Source: Parabacteroides faecis (GTDB taxonomy: Bacteria > Bacteroidota > Bacteroidia > Bacteroidales > Tannerellaceae). Taken from it: a stretch of DNA of 64,000 bases. Position 1 is the stretch's first letter. The number at the start of each line of letters is the position of its first letter. The notes below the pieces were generated by a model. That model did not search any database. It saw only the letters and a list, made by a program, of their open reading frames with translations, and was not told where the DNA came from. The stretch lies in the NCBI RefSeq assembly GCF_014647375.1, contig NZ_BMPB01000008.1, positions 62,001 through 126,000 of the forward strand. Direction: 5' to 3'. The translations under genes were made by a program, and so were the position numbers. Of the stretch, positions 43,532-53,136 are shown one piece after another.

Positions 43532-44629
43532 ATGACAAATAAGATGAATAAGAATTGTATCGCATTAATGCTTCTGCTTCCTTTACTGGCAGCCTGTGGC
43601 AAAAAGACAACCGGGCCGGAAGAGGGTCCGGCCCCTCTCATGCTTACCGACAGTTTACAGAAGGTTGTTTCGGTTGAAACTGTTCACAATGTTCCTTTAA
43701 GCAATGAATTGCTATTGAACGGACGTGTCAGTTTCAATCCCGAACAACTGGCACATGTTTATCCCATCTTCGGAGGAAACATCACTGAGGTGAATGTTGA
43801 AACCGGCGATTATGTGAAGAAAGGAGACATACTAGCCATCATACACAGCAGCGAGGTAGCCGATTATGAAAAACAACGGAAAGAGGCAGAGCAACTACTA
43901 CTGCTGGCAAACCGTAATCAGGAAGCCACAGAGGATATGTTTCGCAGTGGAATGGCTTCCGAGCGTGACAAACTGCAGGCCGGACAGGAGGTAGCAAATG
44001 CCAAAGCCGAACTTAAACGTATCGATGAAGTCTATGCCATCTATCATATAACCGGCAATTCCACTTACGAAATAAAATCTCCGGTATCCGGTTTCGTGAT
44101 TGAAAAGAATGTCAGTCGGAATATGCAGATACGTTCCGACCAGACAGAAGCAATGTTTACCATTTCCGGTTTGGATAACGTGTGGGTAATGGCTGATGTC
44201 TACGAAAGCGATATCAGTAAGGTGTATGAAGGAGCACCGGTCCGTATAACGACACTCGCTTACAGGGAGAAAGAGTTTACGGGAACGGTAGACAAAGTAT
44301 ATAATATGCTGGATAGCGAAAGCAAGACCATGAACATACGGGTGAAACTAAAGAATGAGGATTATATGCTGAAACCGGGCATGTTCACCAATGTGTATGT
44401 GCAGAGCAAAGTGGAAGGGAAGGAAATGCCCCGCGTGGATGCCCGTGCCGTCATATTCGAAAACGGAAAACATTATATCGTGAGCATCGGCAGCGATAAT
44501 ATATTGCAAACCAACGAAGTCACCGTATTCAAACAGACCGAGAAAGATTGTTTCCTGGAATCAGGCGTGAAAGCGGGCGACCGTATCATCAACCGGAATG
44601 CATTATTGGTCTATAACGCTTTAAAGTAA
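43532..44629 (+). CDS. RND efflux adaptor (periplasmic) lipoprotein
   Basis: A 365-residue membrane-fusion protein. The signal peptide ends in the lipobox LLAAC, so the N-terminus is lipidated (start 43532 or 43544). The order is barrel-sandwich hybrid (HVYPIFGGNITEVNVETGDY), helical hairpin (ADYEKQRKEAEQLLLLANRN), the second half of the barrel-sandwich (NSTYEIKSPVSGFVIEKNVS) and a beta-barrel (GLDNVWVMADVYESDISKVY). The adaptor links the pump and the TolC-like channel. There are no obvious Met- or His-rich metal-binding extensions, unlike CusB. Confidence 0.92.
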   Translation: MTNKMNKNCIALMLLLPLLAACGKKTTGPEEGPAPLMLTDSLQKVVSVETVHNVPLSNELLLNGRVSFNPEQLAHVYPIFGGNITEVNVETGDYVKKGDILAIIHSSEVADYEKQRKEAEQLLLLANRNQEATEDMFRSGMASERDKLQAGQEVANAKAELKRIDEVYAIYHITGNSTYEIKSPVSGFVIEKNVSRNMQIRSDQTEAMFTISGLDNVWVMADVYESDISKVYEGAPVRITTLAYREKEFTGTVDKVYNMLDSESKTMNIRVKLKNEDYMLKPGMFTNVYVQSKVEGKEMPRVDARAVIFENGKHYIVSIGSDNILQTNEVTVFKQTEKDCFLESGVKAGDRIINRNALLVYNALK

Positions 44630-44635
44630 ACGGAT

Positions 44636-47600
44636 ATGCATAAGTTCATAGACAATATAATAGCCTTTTCACTGAAAAACAAATTCTTTATCTTCTTCTG
44701 CACCGTCATAGCCATTATAGCAGGTGCTGTCAGCTTTGTTCATACCCCCGTTGACGCTTTCCCCGATGTTACGAATACCAAAGTAACGATCATAACCCAG
44801 TGGCCGGGACGTAGTGCGGAAGAGATAGAGAAATTCATTACTATTCCAATCGAAATAGCTATGAACCCGGTACAGAAAAAAACGGATATTCGTAGTACCA
44901 CTTTGTTCGGGCTTTCGGTGATCAATGTAATGTTTGATGATGATGCCGACGATTTCTATGCTCGCCAGCAAGTCTACAACCTGTTGAACGATGCCGATCT
45001 GCCTGAAGGCGTTACACCGGAGGTTCAGCCGCAATACGGACCGACGGGGGAGATCTTCCGTTATACCCTGCGTAGTGACAAACGTTCCGTCCGCGAATTG
45101 AAAACATTTCAGGATTGGGTGATCGAACGTAAACTGCGCGCTGTCCCGGGAGTAGCGGATATCGTGAGTTTCGGTGGTGAAGTAAAGACTTTTGAAGTAA
45201 GCGTTAATCCGAACCAACTCATCAATTATAATGTAACATCACTTGAACTTTTTGATGCCATAGCCAAGAGTAATATTAATGTGGGCGGTGATGTGATCAC
45301 TAAAAGTTCGCAGGCTTATGTAGTACGAGGCATCGGTCTGATCAATGATACGAAAGAGATCGAGAATATCGTAGTCAAGAACATCAACGGTACACCGATC
45401 CTGGTAAAGCATCTGGCAAGTGTGCACGAGTCGAGTCTACCCCGTCTGGGACAGGTAGGCAGGATGGATGAAGACGATGTCGTGCAGGGTATCGTCGTTA
45501 TGCGGAAAGGGGAAAATCCGGGTGAAGTAATCGCTGCCCTGAAAGATAAGATTGCCGATATCCAGGAGAACTCGTTGCCGGAAGATGTCCGGATCGTTTC
45601 GTTCTACGACCGGGAAGATCTGGTTGACCTGGCTGTGAACACGGTTACACATAACCTGATAGAAGGTATTTTGCTGGTAACTTTCATTGTGTTGATTTTT
45701 ATGGCAGACTGGCGTACAACGGTGATTGTATCCATTATTATCCCGTTGGCGCTGCTCTTTGCCTTTATCTGCCTTCGGACGATGGGGATGAGCGCCAATC
45801 TGCTTTCGATGGGGGCGATCGACTTCGGTATCATTATCGATGGTGCCGTGGTAATGGTGGAAGGTCTTTTTGTTGCCCTTGACAGGAAAGCGCGGGAGGT
45901 GGGGATGCCTGCCTTTAATGTAATGAGTAAGATGGGGTTGATCCGTCATACGGCAAAGGATCGTGCTAAGGCGGTGTTCTTCTCCAAACTGATCATTATC
46001 ACTGCGCTGGTCCCGATCTTTGCTTTCCAGAAAGTGGAGGGGAAGATGTTCAGTCCGCTGGCTTATACCCTGGGATTTGCCTTGTTGGGCGCGCTTATTT
46101 TTACATTGACATTGGTGCCGGTACTATCGTCCATGCTGTTGAAAAAGAATGTGCGTGAAAAGCACAACCCTTTCTTGTCATGGGTGAACCGGACGTCCGT
46201 TTCTATATTTGACCGTTGCCATGCCCACAAGAAAGCTACGATCGGTATCGCTACCTTGGTGGCGGCCGCCGGCTTGTGGTGCTTCACGCTGTTGGGTACG
46301 GAATTTCTTCCCCAGTTGAATGAAGGCTCTATCTATATCCGTGCGACGTTGCCTCAAAGTATTTCTTTAGATGAATCGGTCAAGCTCGCTAACCAGATGC
46401 GCCGCAACCTGGCATCTTATCCGGAAGTGCGCCAGGTCCTTTCGCAGACAGGTCGCCCGAACGATGGGACAGATGCCACAGGTTTCTATAATATCGAATT
46501 TCATGTGGATATCTATCCCGAAAAGAAATGGGAAAGTAAACTGACCAAGGCCGGATTGATAGAAAAGATGGAAGAGAACCTGGCTGTCTATCCCGGTGTC
46601 GATTTCAACTTCTCGCAGCCGATCACCGACAATGTGGAAGAAGCGGCCAGCGGCGTTAAGGGTTCTATTGCAGTAAAAGTTTTCGGGAAAGATTTATATG
46701 AATCTGAAAAGAAAGCCGTAGAAATCTATAAGATATTACAAACGGTCGACGGCATCGAAGACCTCGGAGTGATCCGTAATATCGGTCAGCCGGAACTGCG
46801 TATTGAGCTCGATGAATCGCGCCTGGCTCGTTATGGTGTTGCGAAAGAAGATGTACAATCGATCATCGAAATGGCGATAGGAGGTAAGAGTGCCTCTTTA
46901 TTGTACGAAGATGAACGAAAATTCAATATCATGGTCCGTTACGAGTCCGCCTTCCGAAGAAGTGAAAATGAGATTGGAAAGATCCTGGTCCCTGCCCGCG
47001 ACGGGACAATGGTTCCTATTAAGGAACTGGCGGATATCACGACCATAACCGGTCCGCTTATCATTTACCGCGATAATCACGCCCGTTTCTGTGCCGTAAA
47101 ATTCTCTGTCCGCGGACGGGATATGGGTACAGCCGTAGCCGAAGCCCAGGAGAAAGTCAATAAGCAGGTGAAACTTCCCGAAGGCTATACCTTGAAATGG
47201 ACGGGAGATTTCGAGAACCAGCAACGGGCAACGAAACGCTTGGCGCAGGTTGTCCCCGTCAGCATTGCTATCATATTTGTCATCCTGTTCGTGTTGTTCG
47301 GGAATGCCCGGGATGCAGGACTTGTGTTGCTGAATGTTCCTTATGCCGCAGTAGGGGGAATCCTGGCACTCCTGATCACCCGTTTCAATTTCTCTATCTC
47401 GGCAGGTATCGGCTTTATTGCTCTTTTCGGTATCTGTATTCAGAACGGAGTTATCATGATATCGGATATCAAAGGGAATCTGAAAGCGCGGGAGCCTTTG
47501 TCGGACGCCGTCAAGATGAGTGTGAAATCACGTGTGCGTTCAGTGCTTATGACAGCTTCTATGGCAGCTATCGGTTTGATGCCCGCGGCCCTTAGTCACG

Positions 47601-47761
47601 GTATCGGTTCGGAAAGTCAGCGTCCGTTAGCTATTGTCATCATCGGTGGCTTAATAGGGGCGACATTCTTTACCCTGTTTGTCTTTCCGCTGATGGTCGA
47701 AGCCTTCTATCGCCGCATGCTTTATGACAAAGATGGAAAGCTGATACAACGAAGACTGTAA
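44636..47761 (+). CDS. Heavy-metal RND pump of CzcA type
   Basis: A 1041-residue inner-membrane RND transporter with 12 transmembrane helices and two large periplasmic loops. The helix-4 proton relay GAIDFGIIIDGAVVMVE carries Asp396, Asp402 and Glu409; CzcA has the same D-x5-D-x6-E pattern at 402/408/415, so a divalent metal such as zinc, cobalt, nickel or cadmium is more likely than copper or silver. The sixth-helix region and the FFTLFVFPLMVEAFYRR end are typical. It is coupled to the adaptor by 6 bases, completing a tripartite system. Metal specificity is inferred from the motif. Confidence 0.93.
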   Translation: MHKFIDNIIAFSLKNKFFIFFCTVIAIIAGAVSFVHTPVDAFPDVTNTKVTIITQWPGRSAEEIEKFITIPIEIAMNPVQKKTDIRSTTLFGLSVINVMFDDDADDFYARQQVYNLLNDADLPEGVTPEVQPQYGPTGEIFRYTLRSDKRSVRELKTFQDWVIERKLRAVPGVADIVSFGGEVKTFEVSVNPNQLINYNVTSLELFDAIAKSNINVGGDVITKSSQAYVVRGIGLINDTKEIENIVVKNINGTPILVKHLASVHESSLPRLGQVGRMDEDDVVQGIVVMRKGENPGEVIAALKDKIADIQENSLPEDVRIVSFYDREDLVDLAVNTVTHNLIEGILLVTFIVLIFMADWRTTVIVSIIIPLALLFAFICLRTMGMSANLLSMGAIDFGIIIDGAVVMVEGLFVALDRKAREVGMPAFNVMSKMGLIRHTAKDRAKAVFFSKLIIITALVPIFAFQKVEGKMFSPLAYTLGFALLGALIFTLTLVPVLSSMLLKKNVREKHNPFLSWVNRTSVSIFDRCHAHKKATIGIATLVAAAGLWCFTLLGTEFLPQLNEGSIYIRATLPQSISLDESVKLANQMRRNLASYPEVRQVLSQTGRPNDGTDATGFYNIEFHVDIYPEKKWESKLTKAGLIEKMEENLAVYPGVDFNFSQPITDNVEEAASGVKGSIAVKVFGKDLYESEKKAVEIYKILQTVDGIEDLGVIRNIGQPELRIELDESRLARYGVAKEDVQSIIEMAIGGKSASLLYEDERKFNIMVRYESAFRRSENEIGKILVPARDGTMVPIKELADITTITGPLIIYRDNHARFCAVKFSVRGRDMGTAVAEAQEKVNKQVKLPEGYTLKWTGDFENQQRATKRLAQVVPVSIAIIFVILFVLFGNARDAGLVLLNVPYAAVGGILALLITRFNFSISAGIGFIALFGICIQNGVIMISDIKGNLKAREPLSDAVKMSVKSRVRSVLMTASMAAIGLMPAALSHGIGSESQRPLAIVIIGGLIGATFFTLFVFPLMVEAFYRRMLYDKDGKLIQRRL

Positions 47762-47819
47762 ATCTGCGAACGTTTGCGTATTCTGCGTCATCCGCGTTCT
47801 CTAATATAATCTGAAATCG

Positions 47820-47827
47820 TATATTTG
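47820..47827 (+). promoter_or_regulatory. -7 element before the response regulator gene
   Basis: TATATTTG fits TAnnTTTG and is 26 bases before the start, so the two-component genes may have their own promoter as well as readthrough from the pump gene. Confidence 0.4.
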
Positions 47828-47852
47828 TGCTCCTAAGTAAATAAGCTTTCAA

Positions 47853-48530
47853 ATGGCAAAAATATTATTAGTAGAAGATGAAGTGAATATAGCCTCTTTC
47901 ATTGAAAGAGGATTACAGGAATTCGGTCATGAAGTATGCGTTGCTTATGACGGTATGGCGGGTTGGGAGTTATTGCAAAAAGAGAACTTCCAACTGCTGA
48001 TCCTGGATATTATCATGCCTAAGATGAACGGCTTACAGTTATGTCGCCAATATCGTCAACTCTATGGTTTCCAGTCACCGGTAATTATGCTGACGGCTTT
48101 GGGAACAACGGACGATATTGTGAACGGCCTCGATGCCGGTGCCGACGATTACCTGGTTAAACCATTCAGTTTCCAGGAATTGGAAGCCCGTATAAAAGCT
48201 CTTTTGCGGCGGTCGGGAATGGAAGTTACGGCCGGCTCTTTACGGTGCGGAGACCTGCATCTCGATCCGACCAGCCACCGGGCCTTCCGGGGGGATGCAG
48301 TTATCGACCTGACGGTTAAGGAATATCGTTTGCTGGAATACTTTATACTGAACCAGGGTACAGCCCTTAACCGCCTGACACTTCTGAAACATGTATGGGA
48401 TAAGGATTTCGATACCAATACCAATGTTGTCGATGTCTACGTCAACTACCTCCGTGCCAAGATAGACAAAGATTTTACTCATAAACTGATCCGTACCGTA
48501 GTGGGTATCGGTTATATGATGGAAGCATGA
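47853..48530 (+). CDS. OmpR-family response regulator
   Basis: A 225-residue cytoplasmic regulator. The receiver domain has the acidic pair in LVEDEVN, the phospho-acceptor Asp52 in LILDIIMPKMNG, and Lys in DDYLVKPFS. The C-terminal winged-helix (LTVKEYRLLEYFILN, VVDVYVNYLRAKID) binds DNA. The sensor kinase start overlaps the stop (ATGA). Its place after the pump suggests that it controls metal efflux. Confidence 0.95.
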   Translation: MAKILLVEDEVNIASFIERGLQEFGHEVCVAYDGMAGWELLQKENFQLLILDIIMPKMNGLQLCRQYRQLYGFQSPVIMLTALGTTDDIVNGLDAGADDYLVKPFSFQELEARIKALLRRSGMEVTAGSLRCGDLHLDPTSHRAFRGDAVIDLTVKEYRLLEYFILNQGTALNRLTLLKHVWDKDFDTNTNVVDVYVNYLRAKIDKDFTHKLIRTVVGIGYMMEA

Positions 48531-49705
48531 AAACAGGGAATAAAATAGCTTTCTTTTATACGGCAATGACAGTCGGTATCATTGCTTTTGTCACGATTCT
48601 TTTCTATTTTATTGCGACCAGTTATATCAGCCGCCTGTATTATTCTTACCTGACGGAAAAAGCCTATGCTACTGCCGAGAAACATTGGGAGAAGGATGAA
48701 GTGGACGAGGAAAGCTATGCCCGTATACAAAAACGCTATGAAGAAACGTTGCCTGTCGCTACCGAAATATTATTGAACGCGGACAGTGTGGCAGAGACGC
48801 ATACGACATTAGGCCGTTATATGACGGAAAAGGAGATTGCACGGTTGTATAAAGGAGATGTGATTACTTTTCATGAAAAGGAGAAAGTGGGAGCAGCCCT
48901 TTATTATCCGGACAATGAAGGTAATTTCATTGTACTTGTTATCTCTAACAATCAATATGGAGGGGACATTCAGCAACGTATCGGTTGGCTATTGCTCGCC
49001 CTGATCGTCATAAGTGCCGTCCTGATCTATTTTGTCGGTAAACTCTATGCCATCCGTATGGTCGATCGTATCGATGCAGCCTATCAAAGCGAGAAAGCTT
49101 TTATCAGCAATGCTTCCCACGAACTGAATAATCCGCTTACAGCCATACAGGGTGAATGCGAGATAAGCCTGTTGAAAGAACGTACCCCTGCCGAATACCA
49201 GGCAGCGTTACAACGCATTGCCTCCGAAACAAAACGTATCATCCAGTTGATGAAGCACCTTCTTTTCTTGTCGCACGGCGATAAAGAGATATTGAAGAAT
49301 GCCACTGAAAAGATTATGCTGGCCGACTTCCTGATGCAGTTCGTAGGTAACCGCATCAGATTCACGACCGACACCTTTGCATACTGCCTGGAAGCAAATC
49401 CGCATCTTTTGAAGATCGCTATCGGCAATATCCTGAACAATGCCTGTAAATACTCCGGAGAGGGGCCTGTTGAAATGCGTTTGAAATGTTCCGTTCTCGA
49501 AATACAGGATTTTGGTATCGGTATTCCGGCTGAAGAATTGAAACGTGTTTATCAACCTTTCTACCGTGCGACCAATACCCGTGAATTTGCCGGGCACGGT
49601 ATCGGTCTTAGTTTATCGTTGCGTATTTTGAATTCTTATGGTGCCAAAGTGGATATAAACTCCGAAGTAAATAAGGGGACAAGAGTTATTATAGACTTTG
49701 GATAA
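48527..49705 (+). CDS. Sensor histidine kinase
   Basis: A 392-residue membrane kinase. Two transmembrane helices (near 7-27 and 149-170) flank a periplasmic sensing domain of about 120 residues. No HAMP domain is clear. The phospho-acceptor is His198 in SNASHELNNPLTAIQGECE. The ATP-binding region has GNILNNACKYSGEG (N box), DFGIGIP (G1) and GHGIGLSLS (G2). The signal is likely a metal, by gene context and analogy to CusS. Confidence 0.94.
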   Translation: MKTGNKIAFFYTAMTVGIIAFVTILFYFIATSYISRLYYSYLTEKAYATAEKHWEKDEVDEESYARIQKRYEETLPVATEILLNADSVAETHTTLGRYMTEKEIARLYKGDVITFHEKEKVGAALYYPDNEGNFIVLVISNNQYGGDIQQRIGWLLLALIVISAVLIYFVGKLYAIRMVDRIDAAYQSEKAFISNASHELNNPLTAIQGECEISLLKERTPAEYQAALQRIASETKRIIQLMKHLLFLSHGDKEILKNATEKIMLADFLMQFVGNRIRFTTDTFAYCLEANPHLLKIAIGNILNNACKYSGEGPVEMRLKCSVLEIQDFGIGIPAEELKRVYQPFYRATNTREFAGHGIGLSLSLRILNSYGAKVDINSEVNKGTRVIIDFG

Positions 49706-49769
49706 TAAAGGCTTATCTTCATCTATTTATCGACAAACATTTTTTCCCGATAAAAAAATCTGAAATAAA

Positions 49770-49819
49770 TTTGGTGGAATAAATTTATTTTGTTCCTTTG
49801 TACTATATAAATAGTACAA
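49770..49819 (+). promoter_or_regulatory. Promoter with overlapping palindromic operator of the GntR-slipin operon
   Basis: TTTG (49770-49773), a 19-base spacer and TTCCTTTG (49793-49800) form a near-consensus promoter. Overlapping its end, TTGTACTAT (49798-49806) and ATAGTACAA (49811-49819) form a perfect 9-bp inverted repeat with a 4-base spacer, including the GTAC...GTAC ends expected for a GntR-type site. Binding would block transcription start. Confidence 0.65.
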
Positions 49820-49846
49820 TGTTTGTATAATATAATATATACCTAT

Positions 49847-50227
49847 ATGATTAAGTTTCTATTAGATTATTCCAGCGGCGTTCCGGTATACCGTCAGATC
49901 ATCGATCAGATTATATTTGGTATAGCATCCGGACAGCTTAAATTAGGTGAACAGCTTCCTACGGTCAGGGCACTTGCCGTCGAGTTAAAGGTGAACTTGA
50001 ATACGGTATCGAAGGCATATAAAGAATTGGAGATCCGGAATATTCTGGAGACTCAGCAAGGTACCGGAACTTTTATCAATAAAACGGAAAATGTAATTGC
50101 AGAAAAGGAGAGGGAAGATAAGCTGAAAGAAATTTGTGTGCAGTTTTCTTCTGTAGCATTTAGTTACGGCTTTACTCTCGATGAAGTCGTGCGGGAATTG
50201 AAAGACATTGAAACCTCTAAAAAATAA
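49847..50227 (+). CDS. GntR-family (YtrA subfamily) regulator
   Basis: A 126-residue regulator. The winged-helix domain begins YRQIIDQIIFGIASGQLKLG, then QLPTVRALAVELKVNLNTVS, the usual GntR recognition helix. The short C-terminal part (about 50 residues, EKEREDKLKEICVQFSSVAF) is typical of YtrA-type regulators. I chose ATG 49847 (MIKFLLDYSSGVPVYRQ) because an upstream ATG at 49823 adds no conserved sequence. It is 5 bases before the slipin gene. Confidence 0.92.
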   Translation: MIKFLLDYSSGVPVYRQIIDQIIFGIASGQLKLGEQLPTVRALAVELKVNLNTVSKAYKELEIRNILETQQGTGTFINKTENVIAEKEREDKLKEICVQFSSVAFSYGFTLDEVVRELKDIETSKK

Positions 50228-50232
50228 TACTT

Positions 50233-51123
50233 ATGACAACAAATGTAATCAACAAGGGATGGTTTAATCCAATTTCTATTTCAGTATTGTTGGTACTGAT
50301 TTTTGTATCGGTCGCTCTGTATATTTTACATGTAGTAAATACGCCGGTTTTGTTGTTCCTGATTCTTATTTCAGGCTTATTGTCTCTTTCGATCCGTATT
50401 GCCGACCAATGGGAGCGGGCCGTGGTGTTGCGTATGGGAAAGTTCAAAGGCTTAAAAGGGCCCGGACCGTTTATAATTATTCCTATATTAGACAGTGTAT
50501 CTGCTTATATCGATCAGCGGGTACGTGTAAGTTCCTTTAAAGCCGAGCAAACCCTGACAAAGGATACGGTGCCGGTAAATGTGGATGCCGTCATATATTG
50601 GACAGTGTGGGATGTGGAGAAGGCAGCTTTGGAAGTGCAGGAATATCAAAAAGCTATTGAACATATTGCTCAGACAGGATTAAGAGACACGATCGGTAAG
50701 CATGAATTGTCTACTCTTTTGCAGGAACGCGATAAAATAGCGGAAGATCTGCAGCTGCTTTTAGATAGAAATACCAATCCTTGGGGTATTACGTGCCAAA
50801 CCGTTGGTATTAACGATATTGCCATACCGCAGGATCTGGCTGATGCGATGAGTAAGGAAGCTCAGGCTGAACGTGAAAGAAGAGCCCGTGTCATTTTGGG
50901 TACGGCAGAAACCGAGATTGCCGATAAGTTTGAACAGGCTAGTAAAAAGTATACCGATAATCCTGTAGCACTACACCTGAGAGGAATGAATATGCTTTTT
51001 GAGGGATTGAAAGAGAAAGGATCTATGATCATTGTCCCCAGTTCGGCATTGGACACCATGAACCTGGGTGCTATAGGAGGATTGGCATCGTTGGCTAAAA
51101 GTCACGAAGAGTCTGTAAAGTAA
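50233..51123 (+). CDS. Slipin/stomatin-like SPFH membrane protein
   Basis: A 296-residue protein. Two adjoining hydrophobic helices at the N-terminus (residues about 10-30 and 36-54) are followed by an SPFH/band-7 domain (WERAVVLRMGKFKGLKGPGP, LTKDTVPVNVDAVIYWTVWD, VQEYQKAIEHIAQTGLRDTI) and a coiled region rich in Ala and Glu (DAMSKEAQAERERRARVILG). Such proteins form oligomers in the inner membrane and act as scaffolds. Pairing with a YtrA-type GntR regulator is unusual; that type normally precedes ABC transporter genes. No NfeD-like protease gene is next to it. Confidence 0.93.
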   Translation: MTTNVINKGWFNPISISVLLVLIFVSVALYILHVVNTPVLLFLILISGLLSLSIRIADQWERAVVLRMGKFKGLKGPGPFIIIPILDSVSAYIDQRVRVSSFKAEQTLTKDTVPVNVDAVIYWTVWDVEKAALEVQEYQKAIEHIAQTGLRDTIGKHELSTLLQERDKIAEDLQLLLDRNTNPWGITCQTVGINDIAIPQDLADAMSKEAQAERERRARVILGTAETEIADKFEQASKKYTDNPVALHLRGMNMLFEGLKEKGSMIIVPSSALDTMNLGAIGGLASLAKSHEESVK

Positions 51124-51153
51124 TAGTTTAAGAACCAAACAAAATTAACGATT

Positions 51154-52149
51154 ATGCGGATATATTCTTTAATGCTGGTATTATGTTGCGGTTTAATTGT
51201 AGCATGTAGCTCTACCGGTCATGATTTTCCTCGTGAAGAGACATTGGTGCAGGAATTGATGCCCTTGCAGGGGATAACCAATCCCTGGAAAGTAGAAGTG
51301 AAACCGCCTTACCTGATTATTCAAAATGTAAAGCGTCGTGACAGTATATTTCACATCTATGATCTGACAAGCCGTGAACTGAAAAGTGCCTTTGGAGTGG
51401 AGGGGCAAGGTCCGGATGAATTTGTTTCTTCATACTTATTTCAGGGGCCGCTTTCCGATTTTCTGATTGGTGATTTTGGTAAGAATCAGATTAGCCGGTT
51501 TGCTATCGACAAAGAAGGACAGCCTGTTTTCAAAGATGCAAAAACATTCGGTTATGACAATGCTTTATATGACGCAGCCTTTATTAATGACTCCTTATAT
51601 ATTGCAGATCCTAAATATATGTTAGTCCCCAGCCTTTATGTGTTGGCTGTAAAAGATTCTTTGCCGCGGAAAATATGGACATACAGGAGTCCGGATATCA
51701 TGGATTATTCACTGGATCCGGATATGGGGAATGTGTATGCAAATGAAAGTCGTATAGTATTTTGCTATGGATATAAGAAGCAGATTGATTTTATGGATAT
51801 CAATTTTAACCTTATCAAAAGGGTGACATTTGATTTTGATGCTTCTGATGTAAGTGTTCTGGCAAGTGAAAACGCAAAAGTAAGTTATGCTTATGGTCAT
51901 TTGGGCAAACGCTATCTGTACGCATTATTTTTCGGAACATCATGGAAAGAACACAATGCAAACAATACGCGGGGAACGATCCTTGAGGTATTCGATCTGG
52001 ATGGCAATCCGGTTATCCGGTATCATTTGGATGGCAAACGGCCTGTTCAATTTGCTGTCGATGAAGAAACCTTTACGCTTTACGGATCGATAGAGGACGG
52101 AGATCCGGAAGATAATTTGCTGGTGTATAAACTAAAAGGACTTTCCTAA
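51154..52149 (+). CDS. BF3164-like propeller lipoprotein
   Basis: A 331-residue lipoprotein (signal LMLVLCCGLIVACSSTGH, Cys18). The mature part begins FPREETLVQELMPLQGITNP and contains the segments VEGQGPDEFVSSYLFQGPLS and ALFFGTSWKEHN that resemble the TolB-like 6-blade propeller BF3164 proteins of Bacteroidetes. Role unknown. It lies 30 bases after the slipin gene on the same strand and could be cotranscribed with it. It is distant from the lipoprotein at 38826, although the architecture is similar. Confidence 0.82.
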   Translation: MRIYSLMLVLCCGLIVACSSTGHDFPREETLVQELMPLQGITNPWKVEVKPPYLIIQNVKRRDSIFHIYDLTSRELKSAFGVEGQGPDEFVSSYLFQGPLSDFLIGDFGKNQISRFAIDKEGQPVFKDAKTFGYDNALYDAAFINDSLYIADPKYMLVPSLYVLAVKDSLPRKIWTYRSPDIMDYSLDPDMGNVYANESRIVFCYGYKKQIDFMDINFNLIKRVTFDFDASDVSVLASENAKVSYAYGHLGKRYLYALFFGTSWKEHNANNTRGTILEVFDLDGNPVIRYHLDGKRPVQFAVDEETFTLYGSIEDGDPEDNLLVYKLKGLS

Positions 52150-52383
52150 TTGGGATAGCGATACCGGTGATCATTGATTACAAGAACAAATTGTTTCGGG
52201 TTGAATAAAAAAACGAAATGGCCTGCTTTCACAAGGGGGCCATCTCTAAACCAAAACCTTAACTATGAAAAAATTTACGTTTTTCACCAGTAAAGATACA
52301 ACTTATTTCTTATCTACCTCATGGTTTTCTTATTATTTTTTACAAAATCGCATTTTTAACAAATAGACTGCTGATAAACAAGC
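52150..52383. other. Gap with a hairpin and a 33-codon open frame, no clear gene
   Basis: A stem ATGGCC/GGCCAT lies at about 52219-52245. An ATG at 52265 opens 33 codons (MKKFTFFTSKDTTYFLSTSW). The context CCAAAACCTTAACT just before ATG looks like the beginning of a normal Bacteroidetes gene, so this may be the scar of a deleted gene. There is not enough sequence to name it. Confidence 0.3.
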
Positions 52384-53121
52384 TCAGACGATCGTACGGA
52401 TGGTGTCGACAGATTTGCTTAAGGTATCGTAAATCAGTATGCCTTCAGTCTGGCTGTCGAACTGTGCTATTAATTCGCCCTCCTGGTTCCATATAGAGGA
52501 TTTGCCCGCACATTCATAACCGCCTGATGTCCCGATATAGTTGGACATGAACGTTATCATTTTATATGTTGAAGCTATTTTTGAAAGCTTTTCGATGTCA
52601 GCATCTACGCCGTTGACGGAATTGAGGACACTTGCCATATAGATGTTTGCATTCATTTTATGTGCATGGGCTGCATGTTCTTCGTTGGATAATTCGTAGC
52701 AGATGGCGGGGGCAATGGTATTTGCTTCGTCAAAAGGGATTACACAAGGGGTATTACCGGGGGTGAATATATCTTTCTCGGTAGGATACAGGTATTGTTT
52801 TGAATAAGTGATTCTCTCTTTTCCCGGTTGGAAAATAACCATACTGATAAATAAATTATCATCTTTTTTAGTAGGCAGGCCTGCACCTATGATCAGGTTC
52901 TTTTTATCACAAATTTCTTGCAACGGGGTCAGTCTTTCATCCTGTGAATATATCGCCAGCTCTTTTGCCAGTTCTGGTTCATAGCCCGTCAGCGATAGTT
53001 CGGGAAACATTATCAGGTCCGATTGTCCGGACGATGCGGCTTCAATAAACTTCAAATGCTTACTCAGATTTTTTTCGATATCACCTTTTATCGGTTCTAT
53101 TTGTGCAATACTTATTTTCAT
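52384..53121 (-). CDS. Carbon-nitrogen hydrolase (nitrilase superfamily)
   Basis: A 245-residue cytoplasmic amidase-type enzyme. The catalytic triad is Glu41 in MFPELSLTGYEP, Lys108 in ITYSKQYLYPTE, and Cys141 in APAICYELS. Members split amide C-N bonds in small molecules or act on omega-amides. Substrate is not readable. The gene follows an alpha/beta-hydrolase gene on the same strand after 15 bases, and the two could be cotranscribed. Confidence 0.92.
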   Translation of the reverse strand: MKISIAQIEPIKGDIEKNLSKHLKFIEAASSGQSDLIMFPELSLTGYEPELAKELAIYSQDERLTPLQEICDKKNLIIGAGLPTKKDDNLFISMVIFQPGKERITYSKQYLYPTEKDIFTPGNTPCVIPFDEANTIAPAICYELSNEEHAAHAHKMNANIYMASVLNSVNGVDADIEKLSKIASTYKMITFMSNYIGTSGGYECAGKSSIWNQEGELIAQFDSQTEGILIYDTLSKSVDTIRTIV

Positions 53122-53136
53122 ATATTTTCTGTGTCT

